Shown: positions 17,080 through 25,253 of the stretch, in pieces | How positions within the stretch are numbered: the first letter of the stretch is position 1 | Layout: every line of letters begins with the position of its first letter | Assembly (NCBI GenBank): GCA_964646605.1 | Contig: CAZYEX010000036.1 | Location: 1-60,628, forward strand | Direction of reading: 5' to 3' | DNA length: 60,628 nt | Source of the DNA: SBAX01 sp964646605 | GTDB taxonomy: Bacteria > Planctomycetota > Phycisphaerae > UBA1845 | Position numbers and translations under genes: made by a program | Notes under the pieces: generated by a model | Database searches by the model: none | What the model was told of the DNA's origin: nothing | The model's input: only the letters and a program-made list of their open reading frames with translations

Positions 17080-17391
17080 AGGTTGCCCTCCTGACTGGAA
17101 CCGTTGCGCAGCCTAGACCCGCAACCTGCGGCTATGCGCGTGAGCTTGGCCTGCCGTCGCAATGGGCGCAAAGCGACCACGGCTAGTAAGTCTGTGGAAT
17201 CATAAGACTTGAAACCAACGGCACGTACGTCACCCCCGAGCCGAGCCCCCGGACCAATGCCCCGGCGGGCCCCACTCGTCTTTCAACATACCCCATCGGA
17301 CGGATTCGTCAAGGACTTCGAAAAAAGCCCCCGAAACCAGCCTCTTGGGGTCGGGTGCTCCTGGGTTCGCCGACCGGACCCGCATCGATCC
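17080..17391. other. Upstream region of thrS, no gene seen
   Basis: No coding potential is supported. On the minus strand a leader hairpin is possible just before the thrS Shine-Dalgarno: GCGC..AGCC pairs with GGCTGCGC and encloses CCGCAGGTTGCGG. No T-box consensus was recognised. Confidence 0.4.
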
Positions 17392-17517
17392 CTACGCCGA
17401 CCGCGAAAACCACCCGTTGATGAACGTCCCTAGGACCGTCGAAAGAATGGCCGCAATCAAGGCCGCGATCTGGGCCACGAACTCGGTCGAAGTCAGATAC
17501 CCGTCAATGTCCAGCAT
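17392..17517 (-). CDS. 41-aa single-TM membrane peptide
   Basis: This small ORF is led by GGAGG seven nt before ATG 17517. It starts MLDIDGYLTSTEF, followed by one clear hydrophobic helix (AQIAALIAAILSTVLGTFI) and a short NGWFSRSA tail. It lies alone between thrS and the divergently oriented S9 peptidase gene. Function is unknown; the good ribosome site and helix argue that it is real. Confidence 0.5.
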   Translation of the reverse strand: MLDIDGYLTSTEFVAQIAALIAAILSTVLGTFINGWFSRSA

Positions 17518-17760
17518 CTCTGTACCTCCCAGCCGCCAACACCAGCCCCGCGCCAGCCGCAAACCAGGATTCTACCCCGACCAACCCGGTCGGCCAATCG
17601 ACCCGCATTATACTCCCCTCCGCCGAATTAGAGGAAGGGAAGCGCACAACGCCCTTTTCACGGTTTTCGACAGTTGTTCGGAGGTCCGCCTATGGGTATC
17701 CTAACGGCCAGGGTTCGCAGCCGAACCGTTACCTTTTCTTACGTAAAGGGAGACGAAGAA

Positions 17761-19659
17761 GTGACACTAAATCGCCATCGCAACACGACCTCTGGTCTGG
17801 CGCTCGCGGTCGCCGTTTTGGGTATTCTGAGTCTTCCGGCGCCGTCGAGCGCCGCCCCATCCACGGGCATCGAACCCTACATTAAAATGCGCTGGCCGGG
17901 TGGGGCGCAGCTCGCCCCCGACGGAACTCTTTATTTCGTTTACGACCCCGACGGCATCCGCCAGCTTTACAAAGTCGCGCCCGGCGGCAAACAGAAGGAC
18001 GCCGTAAGGCTCACGACCTTCCCCGACGGCATCGGCGGCTACGACCTCAGCGACGACGGCAAGTCCGTCGTCCTGGTCGCAGCCGTAGGCGGCAGCGAGC
18101 AGAACGACCTCTACTTCCTCGACACCGCCGCCGGCAAAGTCGAACCGCTGTTCGTGAATCCCAAGGACGTCGTCGAGTCGCCGCAGTGGCGGCGAGACTC
18201 CAAGGCCTTCGCCTATCGCTCCAACGAGACCTCCTCCGCCGACTTCCACATTTACCTCTACGACCTCACCTCCAAGCAATCGAAAAAAATCCACCAGGCC
18301 GAAGGCTCGTGGTCCCCGGCGGACTTCAACAAGGACGGAACGAAACTCGTCGTGGCCAAGTACACCTCGGCCTCGTTCTCGCAGCTTTTCGAGATCACGC
18401 TCGCCGGCGGCGAACCTCGCGAAATCACCCCCAAGGGCGAGGAATGGTCCTTCGAGCCCGTCGGCTACAACGCCGACGAAACCAGGTTCCTGGTCAACAC
18501 CGACTACAAGGGCGACCTCAAGCAGATTCACACCATCGACCTGAAGACCGGCGCCCTCACCCCCATCCTCACCGACCTCGCCGGACGAGAGATTGATTGG
18601 GGCGGGTTGAACGAGGATCGCACGGTGCTCGCCGTGGGCGTCAACGAGGACGGCTACGCGGCACTGCACCTACGCAAAGCCGTGGATTTCTCGCCCATGA
18701 AGGGGCCCCAGCTCGCCAAGGGCTTGGTGGGCAATGTGCAGTTTCGCGGCAATCACATGCTTTACTCCCTCGACAACGCCAACACGCCGGGGCTCATCTA
18801 CAAGTGGGACATCACCAAACCCGACGCTCCGGGCGTGGTCCTCACCGAAGCCGACACCCAGGGGATCGACGTCGCCAAGTTCCGCCTTCCCGAACTCGTG
18901 CAGTATCCTTCCTTCGACGGGACCAAAATCCCAGCCTTCGTCTACCTTCCCGCGGATTATCAAAAGGGCAAGAAGATTCCCTTCCTCGTCCAATACCACG
19001 GCGGCCCGGAGGGACAGTATCGACCCTCGTTTAATCGTTCCTTCCAGTATTTCGTCTCCCAGGGCTTCGGGGTAATGGCCCCCAACGTCCGCGGCTCCAG
19101 CGGATACGGCAAGAAGTTCATCGAGGCCGACAACTACAAGAACCGCGAAAAAAGCGTCAAGGACGGCGTCTGGGCCGCCAAGTACCTCATCGACCAGGGC
19201 TACACCGACAAGAAAAGGATCGCCGCCTGGGGAGGCAGCTACGGCGGGTTCATGACCATGGCCGCCATCACCGAGGCGCCGGAAATCTTCGGCGCCGCGT
19301 GCAACGTCGTGGGCATCGTCAATTTCCAGACCTTCCTGGAAAAGACCAAGGACTATCGCCGAAAACTGCGCGAGGCCGAGTACGGCCCGCTCTCCGATCC
19401 CGATTTCCTGAAGTCCATCTCTCCGATCTACAAGTCCGACAAGATCGACATGCCGTTGATGATCGCCCACGGACTGAACGACCCCCGCGTGCCAATCAAT
19501 GAGGCCATGCAGATCGCCGTGGCCCTCAAAAAACGAGGCGTGGACGTCGAGGAACTCTACTTCCCCGACGAAGGCCACGGCTTCGCCAAGGAAGAAAACC
19601 GCCTCATCTACTTCAAGGAACTCGCCAAGTTCTTCGAGAAGCATTTGAAGAAGGGATAG
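17761..19659 (+). CDS. S9 family prolyl-oligopeptidase-type serine peptidase, exported
   Basis: This 632-aa protein has a signal peptide (SGLALAVAVLGILSLPAPSSA), an N-terminal seven-bladed beta-propeller (WD40-like strands LSDDGKSVVLVA, RRDSKAFAYRS, NADETRFLV) and a C-terminal alpha/beta-hydrolase. The triad is Ser493 in GGSYGG, Asp574 in GLNDPRV and His606 in EGHGF. The family cleaves small peptides, often dipeptides, in the periplasm or outside the cell. The start is set at GTG 17761, preceded by AAAGGGAG, which gives a clean signal peptide; ATG 17674 would add 29 unlikely residues. Confidence 0.93.
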   Translation: MTLNRHRNTTSGLALAVAVLGILSLPAPSSAAPSTGIEPYIKMRWPGGAQLAPDGTLYFVYDPDGIRQLYKVAPGGKQKDAVRLTTFPDGIGGYDLSDDGKSVVLVAAVGGSEQNDLYFLDTAAGKVEPLFVNPKDVVESPQWRRDSKAFAYRSNETSSADFHIYLYDLTSKQSKKIHQAEGSWSPADFNKDGTKLVVAKYTSASFSQLFEITLAGGEPREITPKGEEWSFEPVGYNADETRFLVNTDYKGDLKQIHTIDLKTGALTPILTDLAGREIDWGGLNEDRTVLAVGVNEDGYAALHLRKAVDFSPMKGPQLAKGLVGNVQFRGNHMLYSLDNANTPGLIYKWDITKPDAPGVVLTEADTQGIDVAKFRLPELVQYPSFDGTKIPAFVYLPADYQKGKKIPFLVQYHGGPEGQYRPSFNRSFQYFVSQGFGVMAPNVRGSSGYGKKFIEADNYKNREKSVKDGVWAAKYLIDQGYTDKKRIAAWGGSYGGFMTMAAITEAPEIFGAACNVVGIVNFQTFLEKTKDYRRKLREAEYGPLSDPDFLKSISPIYKSDKIDMPLMIAHGLNDPRVPINEAMQIAVALKKRGVDVEELYFPDEGHGFAKEENRLIYFKELAKFFEKHLKKG

Positions 19660-19683
19660 GCCCCACGCAACCCTGAGATTGCG

Positions 19684-20295
19684 TCAGCCGTTGTGGGTGG
19701 CTTGCGCTTTGAGCGACGGGTGTTGACCCGAGGCGGCTAATGCATCGAGGCGGTCCAAGCAGCCGGCGATGATCGGCTCCTGTCCGAACCCTAGCTGGTT
19801 CGCCCTCGGAAGCGCGCTTCGCTCAAACCAGCGGAAATCGAAAGCCTCACCCGTCGGTGACGGTGGGCCGTCGAGAGTCACGCCGAAGATCAGGCTCACG
19901 GCGTGCTGGCGCGGGTCAAAACTCCCAGTCCCCCGGCGCACGGTGAAATACTGGGCGACGTACACCGGCTGAAGGTCGTCCGGAAGGTCACACCGGACGG
20001 AGGTCCCGAGCGTCTCGCGGACCTGTCGAATGACCCCCTCGGCGAAGGACTCGTTCCGCAGCAACCGCCCGCCGATCAAACACCATCTGACCCCTTGATC
20101 CGGTGTCTCTCGTTGGATCAAGCCGATCCGCTCAACACGGGTCGAAGGCCCGCCGATCGGGAGCACATCCACGCACGTGATGGGCACGGATTTCTGGACG
20201 AATTGCCAGTCCCCCAACGAGAGCCAAGCCGATGTCCTGCGAGAGACTTCAGAATCCGTCGCCCTGATCACGGTCACGCCCTGCTGGCCTCCCAT
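19684..20295 (-). CDS. Nudix-fold protein with degenerate Nudix box
   Basis: This protein of about 203 aa resembles the Nudix/DUF4916 group: VPITCVDVLP strand, WCLIGGR, and a Nudix box from G76 to about V100. The box keeps GxxxxxE (E82) and R90, but the RE pair reads R90-Q91 and the EE pair reads E94-T95, so metal ligands are partly lost. GDP-mannose hydrolases also deviate in this region. Catalysis is therefore uncertain; it may hydrolyse a nucleotide sugar or be a binding domain. The start codon is not well supported and could lie further in. Confidence 0.75.
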   Translation of the reverse strand: MGGQQGVTVIRATDSEVSRRTSAWLSLGDWQFVQKSVPITCVDVLPIGGPSTRVERIGLIQRETPDQGVRWCLIGGRLLRNESFAEGVIRQVRETLGTSVRCDLPDDLQPVYVAQYFTVRRGTGSFDPRQHAVSLIFGVTLDGPPSPTGEAFDFRWFERSALPRANQLGFGQEPIIAGCLDRLDALAASGQHPSLKAQATHNG

Positions 20296-20364
20296 GCCCG
20301 CAACCTTCCGGTGCTCGATCCCTTATCGGTACGATCGATCCTGGTTCGACAGAGTTTGCGTGGA

Positions 20365-20844
20365 TTACCGTTGGGCGGCGGACAAAACCGACGAGCACCC
20401 CAGCGCCTCCACCAGCGCCAGCACCCAAGCAATAAACGCGACCAACCCAAACGCCGCGAGAACTCCAATCCAGACCCGGGTGGACCGCCATCGGGTGGGC
20501 ACGCCGTATTCCGCGTAGGGGCGCTCTTTCCCGTGGACCACTGCCTCGGGGAAGTATTTCTTTTCAAAGTCCTCCAACCATTTCGAATCAGCCACTTCGT
20601 GAACCCTGTGCTTAAGCATGAGTTGGATCGACGCCAACGACGATAGAACTCCGAGACTCGCCGCAAGAAAACGACCCAGGGCAAGGGCATCGGAACTGAG
20701 CGCAATGGTCAGCAGGAATGCCTGGGCTGCAAGACTCAAAAACGGCGCTTGCCAAATCATGTTGTCATACGACACCCTGCGGGCCGCCACGACTTGATAC
20801 AGAACGAGTTCCCATTCTTCCGGTTTCGGAGTGTTTTGATTCAT
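20365..20844 (-). CDS. Hypothetical three-TM membrane protein
   Basis: This 159-aa protein starts MNQNTPKPEEWELVLYQVVAARRVSYDN, followed by hydrophobic segments WQAPFLSLAAQAFLLTIAL, LGRFLAASLGVLSSLASIQL and WIGVLAAFGLVAFIAWVLAL. A charged cytosolic-looking loop (WLEDFEKKYFPEAVVHGKERP) lies between the second and third. No family is recognised. ATG 20844 is preferred to ATG 20865. It lies 63 nt downstream of the selenoprotein gene on the same strand and may share its transcript. Confidence 0.6.
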   Translation of the reverse strand: MNQNTPKPEEWELVLYQVVAARRVSYDNMIWQAPFLSLAAQAFLLTIALSSDALALGRFLAASLGVLSSLASIQLMLKHRVHEVADSKWLEDFEKKYFPEAVVHGKERPYAEYGVPTRWRSTRVWIGVLAAFGLVAFIAWVLALVEALGCSSVLSAAQR

Positions 20845-20907
20845 CAGCGTCGGGCTCCAGGCCACGAGCGTATCACGCGGCGCCCGACATGGATCGGTAT
20901 GGCCACG

Positions 20908-21144
20908 CTACTTCCCCTTCGCCGTCACGACCTTGATCTTGTCGAGCACTTCGTTGTTCTCCGGGAACCGCCCAACGTCGCCCTTGTTCCAGATCTGTTT
21001 GCCCTCGACGTGTACGTCGAAGACTCCGCCCGAGCCTTCGATCAGCTCGGACTTGACCCCAAACTCCTCCTCGATCGCCTCCGCCAGACCGGCGGCTCGC
21101 GGGAGGTAGTTTCACTGTCCGCAGTACTTGATCGTGATGTTCAT
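20908..21144 (-). CDS. SelW/Rdx-family selenoprotein (in-frame UGA = Sec at codon 11)
   Basis: Reading from ATG 21144 gives MNITIKYCGQ-UGA-NYLPRAAG and then AEAIEEEFG, GSGGVFDVHVEGKQIWNK and RFPENNEVLDKI, ending in TAG at 20908-20910: 78 residues with selenocysteine at 11. This is the thioredoxin-like Rdx (SelW/SelT/SelH) fold with the redox CxxU motif at the end of strand 1 and the GGVFxV and GRFP landmarks. Conservation runs through the UGA without a break. A SECIS-like hairpin follows the UGA and the window encodes tRNA-Sec. AGGAG stands 10 nt before the start. Ordinary ORF callers miss it. Role: probably a glutathione- or thioredoxin-linked thiol oxidoreductase. Confidence 0.92.
21076..21101 (-). 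promoter_or_regulatory. Bacterial SECIS-like hairpin for Sec insertion
   Basis: In mRNA sense, stem CCGCC (21095-21091), loop GGUCU (21090-21086), stem GGCGG (21085-21081), with an outer CGC/GCG helix. The loop begins 21 nt after the UGA at 21114-21112 and starts with GG. This fits the known bacterial SECIS rule of an apical loop guanine 16-37 nt downstream, recognised by SelB. Confidence 0.7.
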
Positions 21145-21172
21145 TTCAATCATTCTCCTGTTTTCAGGTTGT

Positions 21173-21196
21173 TGAATGCGCAATTCGGAATGCGGA
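21173..21196. repeat. Short heptad repeat tract
   Basis: Units GAATGCG, CAATTCG, GAATGCG with 7-nt period lie just upstream of the selenoprotein ribosome site. They resemble the tracts at 33460-33486 and 33515-33545. Confidence 0.6.
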
Positions 21197-21275
21197 AACT
21201 ACGACGAGCTGTCCATCGCCTCGTTCGACCCCTCCCGTCACCCACGAGCGATGACGCAATCTGTGATCGTGTCGT

Positions 21276-21449
21276 CTACTTGCGGCGGGCGAGGCTTTGT
21301 ATTCGCTGCATCGCCGACGGCCCGAAAAACTGCTCATGACAGTTACTGCAGACGTCGGCCTCGACACGCACGCCGCGCCCTCCGGGCGCCGGTGCGGTGA
21401 CGATCTTGCGAAGCAATCGTCGTGAACCGCACATGGGACAGACCGTCAG
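21276..21449 (-). CDS. YgiT-type zinc-finger antitoxin-like protein
   Basis: This protein of about 57 aa has CPMCG near the N terminus and CSNC about 28 residues later, the paired CxxC zinc site of YgiT/MqsA-type antitoxins, plus a basic tail QSLARRK. It directly follows the DUF4258 gene, the usual partner arrangement. No ATG lies before the first Cys pair. CTG at 21449 is the most plausible start; the ATG at 21434 would remove the first Cys, and the longer frame from 21602 overlaps the toxin entirely. The start is uncertain. Confidence 0.7.
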   Translation of the reverse strand: MTVCPMCGSRRLLRKIVTAPAPGGRGVRVEADVCSNCHEQFFGPSAMQRIQSLARRK

Positions 21450-21468
21450 CCGCGGCGAACCAACCGCC

Positions 21469-21777
21469 TCAGGTCGAGATCTTCGCGGAAACAAGGATGT
21501 AGAAGACTTCGCCTTGCGGTTCGCGGAAGATCTTGCCTTTCGTGTAGATGAGCGCCCCGTCGTTGTTGTAGCTTTGGAGGACATAAAGTCGTTCCCTCTC
21601 ATGACCAGGAAGAGCCGGTCTCGATCGCAAGGTCTTTTCTATGCGTTTTGCGTTGCCAATCGATTCAACAACATCATTCGGATACAAGGCGTCGACAGCC
21701 ATCTCATCGAGGGCCTTGAGCGTAAACTGGTAGTGCCCCAAGAGCACAAGTCGCTTGATTCGCTCGAGTATGTCCAC
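21469..21777 (-). CDS. DUF4258 family protein, probable toxin of a TA pair
   Basis: This 102-aa protein begins MDILERIKRLVLLGHYQFTL and has the DUF4258 pattern: H15 in GHYQFT, a VVESI segment, YVLQSYNNDGALIYTKGKI and FYILVSAKIS. The family resembles RelE/HigB-like mRNA interferases and is commonly paired with YgiT-type zinc-finger antitoxins, as here, with the antitoxin 20 nt downstream. Toxin activity is inferred from the family and pairing. Confidence 0.75.
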   Translation of the reverse strand: MDILERIKRLVLLGHYQFTLKALDEMAVDALYPNDVVESIGNAKRIEKTLRSRPALPGHERERLYVLQSYNNDGALIYTKGKIFREPQGEVFYILVSAKIST

Positions 21778-21832
21778 GAGGCGTCCCCGCCGTCGGATCG
21801 CCGCGTCGCGCCTGTTGAATGCGGTTCACTCT

Positions 21833-23353
21833 TTACGCCAGATTCATCGTCAGCAAGAACTCCGCATTGCTCTTGGTCTTGCTAAGCTGCCCACGCAACA
21901 GTTCGATCGCCTCCACCACGTTCATGTCCGACAGCACCCGCCGCAGACGATAGACCAGTTCCAACTCCTTCGGGTCAAGCAGCAGCTCTTCCTTCCGCGT
22001 GCCCGAGCCAGCCACGTCGATCGCCGGCCAGACGCGACGGTCCACCAGACGCCGATCCAGGTGCAACTCGCTGTTGCCCGTGCCCTTGAACTCCTCGAAG
22101 ATCACCTCGTCCATCTTCGACCCGGTATCCACCAGGGCCGTGCCGATGATGGTCAGCGAACCGCCCTCTTCCATGTTCCGAGCGGCGCCGAAGAAGCGCT
22201 TCGGTTTCTGCAACGCATTGGCGTCCACACCGCCGGAGAGAATCTTCCCCGAGTGCGGCACTTCCGTGTTGTAGGCCCGCGCCAATCGCGTGATCGAGTC
22301 CAGAAGAATCACCACGTCCCGCCCATATTCCACCAGACGCTTGGCCTTCTCCACCACCATTTCCGCGACCTGAATGTGCCGCGAAGCCGGTTCGTCGAAG
22401 GTCGAGCTGATGACCTCCGCCGTCGTGTTCCGCTGCATCTCCGTGACCTCCTCAGGCCGCTCGTCGATCAGCAGAACGAACACGTGCGCCTCGGGATGGT
22501 TCTTGGCGATGCCGTTGGCCATCTTCTGCAGCAGCACCGTCTTCCCCGTCCGCGGCGGGGCCACGATCAGCATGCGCTGCCCCTTCCCGATCGGCGTTAC
22601 CATATCGACGATGCGCATGTTGAGCTCGTCCGGCGCCGACTCCAGGTACAACCGCTTGTCGGGATGCAGAACCGTCAGGTCCTCGAAGTTCGTTTTCTCC
22701 GTGACCAGGTTGGGGTCTTCGAGGTTGATCGCCTCCACGCGGAGCAGGGCGAAGTACCGCTCCGACTCCTTGGGCGGACGAATCTGACCGGCCACGATAT
22801 GCCCCGTGCGAAGCCCGAAGCGCCGTATCTGCGACGGACTGATGTAGATGTCATCCGGACAGGGAAGGTAGTTGTATTCCGGACTGCGCAGGAACCCGAA
22901 CCCGTCGGGCAGAATCTCCAACACCCCCTCGCCGTACATCAACCCGTTGCGGTTGATGCGGTCCTTGAGGATCTTGAAGACCAGGTCCTGTTTCTTGAGC
23001 CCCACGAACTCGTCCAAGCCCTCGCGCTTGGCCACCTCGTGAAGCTCGGTCACGCTCATCTTCTGCAGTTCGGTGATGTGGATGTTGCCCCGCTTGATCT
23101 CCTCATACTTGGCGTGGGTTTCCGCGTCGATGGGGCCCGTCTCCGAGCCGTCGTCATAGCGCGGCGGCGCCGCCTCCATTCGCACTTGCGGTTCCGCTTC
23201 CGGTTCCGCTTCCGGCTCGGGCTCCGGTTCCGGAAGTTCTTCGACCTCCGGCTCCGGCTCCACGAGCGGCGGCGCCACGGCCACATCTGCTTCGACCGCT
23301 ACTGGGTTTCGTTTCCGACCAATTCGCACCTTACTGGTGGCGGCTTTCGCCAT
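21833..23353 (-). CDS. rho: Transcription termination factor Rho
   Basis: This 506-aa hexameric RNA helicase ends untranslated transcripts. An acidic Pro/Glu repeat tail (residues 29-56) precedes the N-terminal Rho helix (ELQKMSVTELHEVAKREG), the cold-shock-like RNA-binding domain (GVLEILPDGFGFLRSP, DDIYISPSQIRRFGLRTG) and the RecA-like ATPase with Walker A APPRTGKT (265-272), Walker B VVILLDS and the Q/R-loop region SGGVDANAL. GGAGG lies upstream of ATG 23353. It follows coaE on the same strand. Confidence 0.97.
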   Translation of the reverse strand: MAKAATSKVRIGRKRNPVAVEADVAVAPPLVEPEPEVEELPEPEPEPEAEPEAEPQVRMEAAPPRYDDGSETGPIDAETHAKYEEIKRGNIHITELQKMSVTELHEVAKREGLDEFVGLKKQDLVFKILKDRINRNGLMYGEGVLEILPDGFGFLRSPEYNYLPCPDDIYISPSQIRRFGLRTGHIVAGQIRPPKESERYFALLRVEAINLEDPNLVTEKTNFEDLTVLHPDKRLYLESAPDELNMRIVDMVTPIGKGQRMLIVAPPRTGKTVLLQKMANGIAKNHPEAHVFVLLIDERPEEVTEMQRNTTAEVISSTFDEPASRHIQVAEMVVEKAKRLVEYGRDVVILLDSITRLARAYNTEVPHSGKILSGGVDANALQKPKRFFGAARNMEEGGSLTIIGTALVDTGSKMDEVIFEEFKGTGNSELHLDRRLVDRRVWPAIDVAGSGTRKEELLLDPKELELVYRLRRVLSDMNVVEAIELLRGQLSKTKSNAEFLLTMNLA

Positions 23354-23435
23354 GAATACTTCCTCCTAATTGGGACATGCCTTTTACGCAGGCGACTGGT
23401 TTGCTGAACTCTGATCCGACCCGCCGTGCTTCGCG

Positions 23436-24101
23436 TCATCGCGTGCGCCGCGGCGTCGACATTCCATGTGTTTCGGGGAAGGCTGCCAGAATCGAGGCGA
23501 ATACCCGCCCCACTTCGCTTCCCAACGCTTCCATATCGGTTTGGTTGTTGATTACATAATCGGCATTCGCTTTCTTTACGTCCAGCGAATCTTGCAAGCC
23601 CTCCCGGCGCTGCAACTCCTCCTGGGACCACCCTCTCGAGGCTCCCACCCGTCGGACACGCTCCGCACGGTCGGCCTCGACAAAAATCACCGCGTCGCAG
23701 TACGCCCCCAACCCCGCCTCGTACAGCTTCGGTGCATCCAGCACGATCCCGCGCACTGCGGGATCCGCGTCGTATCCCGCGACCAAGGTCTCCCGCCGCC
23801 GGTGCAAACGCGGGTACAACAACTGCTCCAGTCGTTCGAGCTGCGCCCGATCCGCAAACACGATCGAAGCCACGGCTTTGCGATCAACGGTGCCGTCGGG
23901 ACGACATATCTCGCCGCCCCACCATCCGCGAAGCTCGGCCGCGACTTGTGGATCGGCCAGCTCTTCGTGAGCCAAACGATCCGAGTCGATCACCGCCGAC
24001 CCCAGCGACGCCAGAATGCGAGCTACCGACGACTTGCCCGCACCCACGCCGCCCACCAGACCGATGATCGGCTTGTTGCGCTTCTGGGGGACCTGCGACA
24101 A
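23436..24101 (-). CDS. coaE: Dephospho-CoA kinase
   Basis: This 221-aa P-loop kinase phosphorylates the 3'-OH of dephospho-CoA, the last step of CoA synthesis. Walker A is GLVGGVGAGKSS (about 15-26); DSDRLAHEEL and VLDAPKLYEAGL follow the family pattern. TTG at 24101 appears to be the start, since an in-frame TGA closes the frame two codons upstream. It lies upstream of rho, which suggests co-transcription. An overlapping ATG at 24119 belongs to another frame. Confidence 0.92.
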   Translation of the reverse strand: MSQVPQKRNKPIIGLVGGVGAGKSSVARILASLGSAVIDSDRLAHEELADPQVAAELRGWWGGEICRPDGTVDRKAVASIVFADRAQLERLEQLLYPRLHRRRETLVAGYDADPAVRGIVLDAPKLYEAGLGAYCDAVIFVEADRAERVRRVGASRGWSQEELQRREGLQDSLDVKKANADYVINNQTDMEALGSEVGRVFASILAAFPETHGMSTPRRTR

Positions 24102-24589
24102 AACTCATCAGCCTGTCGGTTGTCGAAATCGCGCCCAACTACCGCTGGGGACCCACTCGCCTCGCAATCCCACCGCGACGCGAATCGTCGGCGAGGCCCA
24201 CGACGCCACGCCCGAATCTTTCCGAAGGAATCACCCCGACGTTGCCGTCCGTGGCTCTTCGACCTGGAGGTTTTCGGCCTACCGAAGCCTGCCAAAACCG
24301 ACTAAGGACGGATCATAACGAACGACGGGGCAGACCACAACAGGGGGTTCAATCCCGTAGAACCGAGCGAAGTATACACCACCTCATCGTGCTTGTCACC
24401 CCTTTTATTCAGAATTTTCTTGTTTTCTTGTCGCCCCCTCTTCAAGCTCCTGTGACATCTTTGCATGCCCCGGCGAACCGCTTTCCCAGCTCCGCGCATC
24501 AAGCCTTGAGGCCGGTGAAGAGGGTGCTCATGCACCCCTTCGACCCCGATGAAACCTAGCCGTGACATTTCCGGCCCCCCCGACGGACG
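24102..24589. other. Intergenic region with coaE promoter, no gene seen
   Basis: No ORF here has coding features. The minus-strand promoter at 24312-24340 predicts a leader of about 200 nt before coaE. The remaining part near the end of the AMMECR1 gene shows nothing recognisable. Confidence 0.4.
24312..24340 (-). promoter_or_regulatory. Putative promoter of coaE-rho
   Basis: On the minus strand TTGTGG (24340-24335), a 17-nt spacer and TATGAT (24317-24312) match sigma-70 elements. Initiation would fall near 24305. Confidence 0.45.
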
Positions 24590-25177
24590 CTATACGTCCT
24601 CGGCGTCCGAGAAGGCCTCGGCTGTGAAAAGGTACACCGCGGTCTCCGGTTTGCGCCAGGCGTCCGCCGGCAGGTGCGCCTTCAGAGTGCAGCACTGGCT
24701 CAGAAACTCCTCCGCCGTCCAAACACGCTCGGAGCCCACCTTGGGCAGGAAACATCCCGCCGAATCCCCGCGCCGGACCATGATTCCGTGCGTACCCAGT
24801 ATCAACCCTAACGGATCGTTCGTCCGTTCCAGATCACTGAGGATCGATATTTCGATGGTCAGCTTGGGCAGTTCCTCGAGATGAATCGGATTGTCCGTGA
24901 ACCGCGGGTCACCGAGCGACGAGCGCGTCACCTGTTCAAGGGTCGCGGCCAGATCCTTCGTCGGCGCGAACGTTCCTACGCATCCGCGAAGTTCAGGGCC
25001 CCGGTGGAAAGTGACGAACGCCCCGCCGAAGCCCCCTTTGACCGACGGCTTCGAGGGCCCCGCGCCACGCGACCCCGACAAGATCCATTTCGCAACATCC
25101 CGCGCGTACCGCAGCAACGCCTGTCGAGTTTCCGCAGAGTCGATGGGGTTGGGTGTTGGACTAGGCATGCGCTCCAT
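24590..25177 (-). CDS. AMMECR1 domain protein
   Basis: This protein of about 195 aa has the AMMECR1 hallmarks: GAFVTFHRGPELRGCVGTF (the LRGCVG motif), SSLGDPRF, LPKLTIEISILS and GIMVRRGDSAGCFLPKVG. In prokaryotes such proteins are often encoded beside MEMO and radical SAM partners (the AmmeMemoRadiSam set), which are not seen here. Biochemical function is not established. The start is uncertain among ATG 25177, ATG 25168 and the frame opening at 25231. Confidence 0.88.
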   Translation of the reverse strand: MERMPSPTPNPIDSAETRQALLRYARDVAKWILSGSRGAGPSKPSVKGGFGGAFVTFHRGPELRGCVGTFAPTKDLAATLEQVTRSSLGDPRFTDNPIHLEELPKLTIEISILSDLERTNDPLGLILGTHGIMVRRGDSAGCFLPKVGSERVWTAEEFLSQCCTLKAHLPADAWRKPETAVYLFTAEAFSDAEDV

Positions 25178-25253
25178 GTCCAAACAAACGGCCCGCCGGA
25201 TTGCTCCCGCGGGCCGCGTGCCGTTCTTCACTCTCCTCCATCCGTCGCCGACC

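Noticed and set aside
17080..17391. T-box leader for thrS
   Set aside because: No T-box motif or specifier loop was found; only a simple hairpin is visible.
20873..21115. 80-aa minus-strand ORF overlapping the SelW gene
   Set aside because: It is the wrong frame; the composition is Arg/Gly-rich and the UGA-containing frame carries the real Rdx family signature.
21755..23407. 550-aa plus-strand ORF
   Set aside because: It is antisense to rho, with low-complexity RFRFRF runs mirroring the acidic repeat of Rho.
24302..24568. 88-aa minus-strand ORF upstream of coaE
   Set aside because: It overlaps the predicted coaE promoter and lacks coding features.
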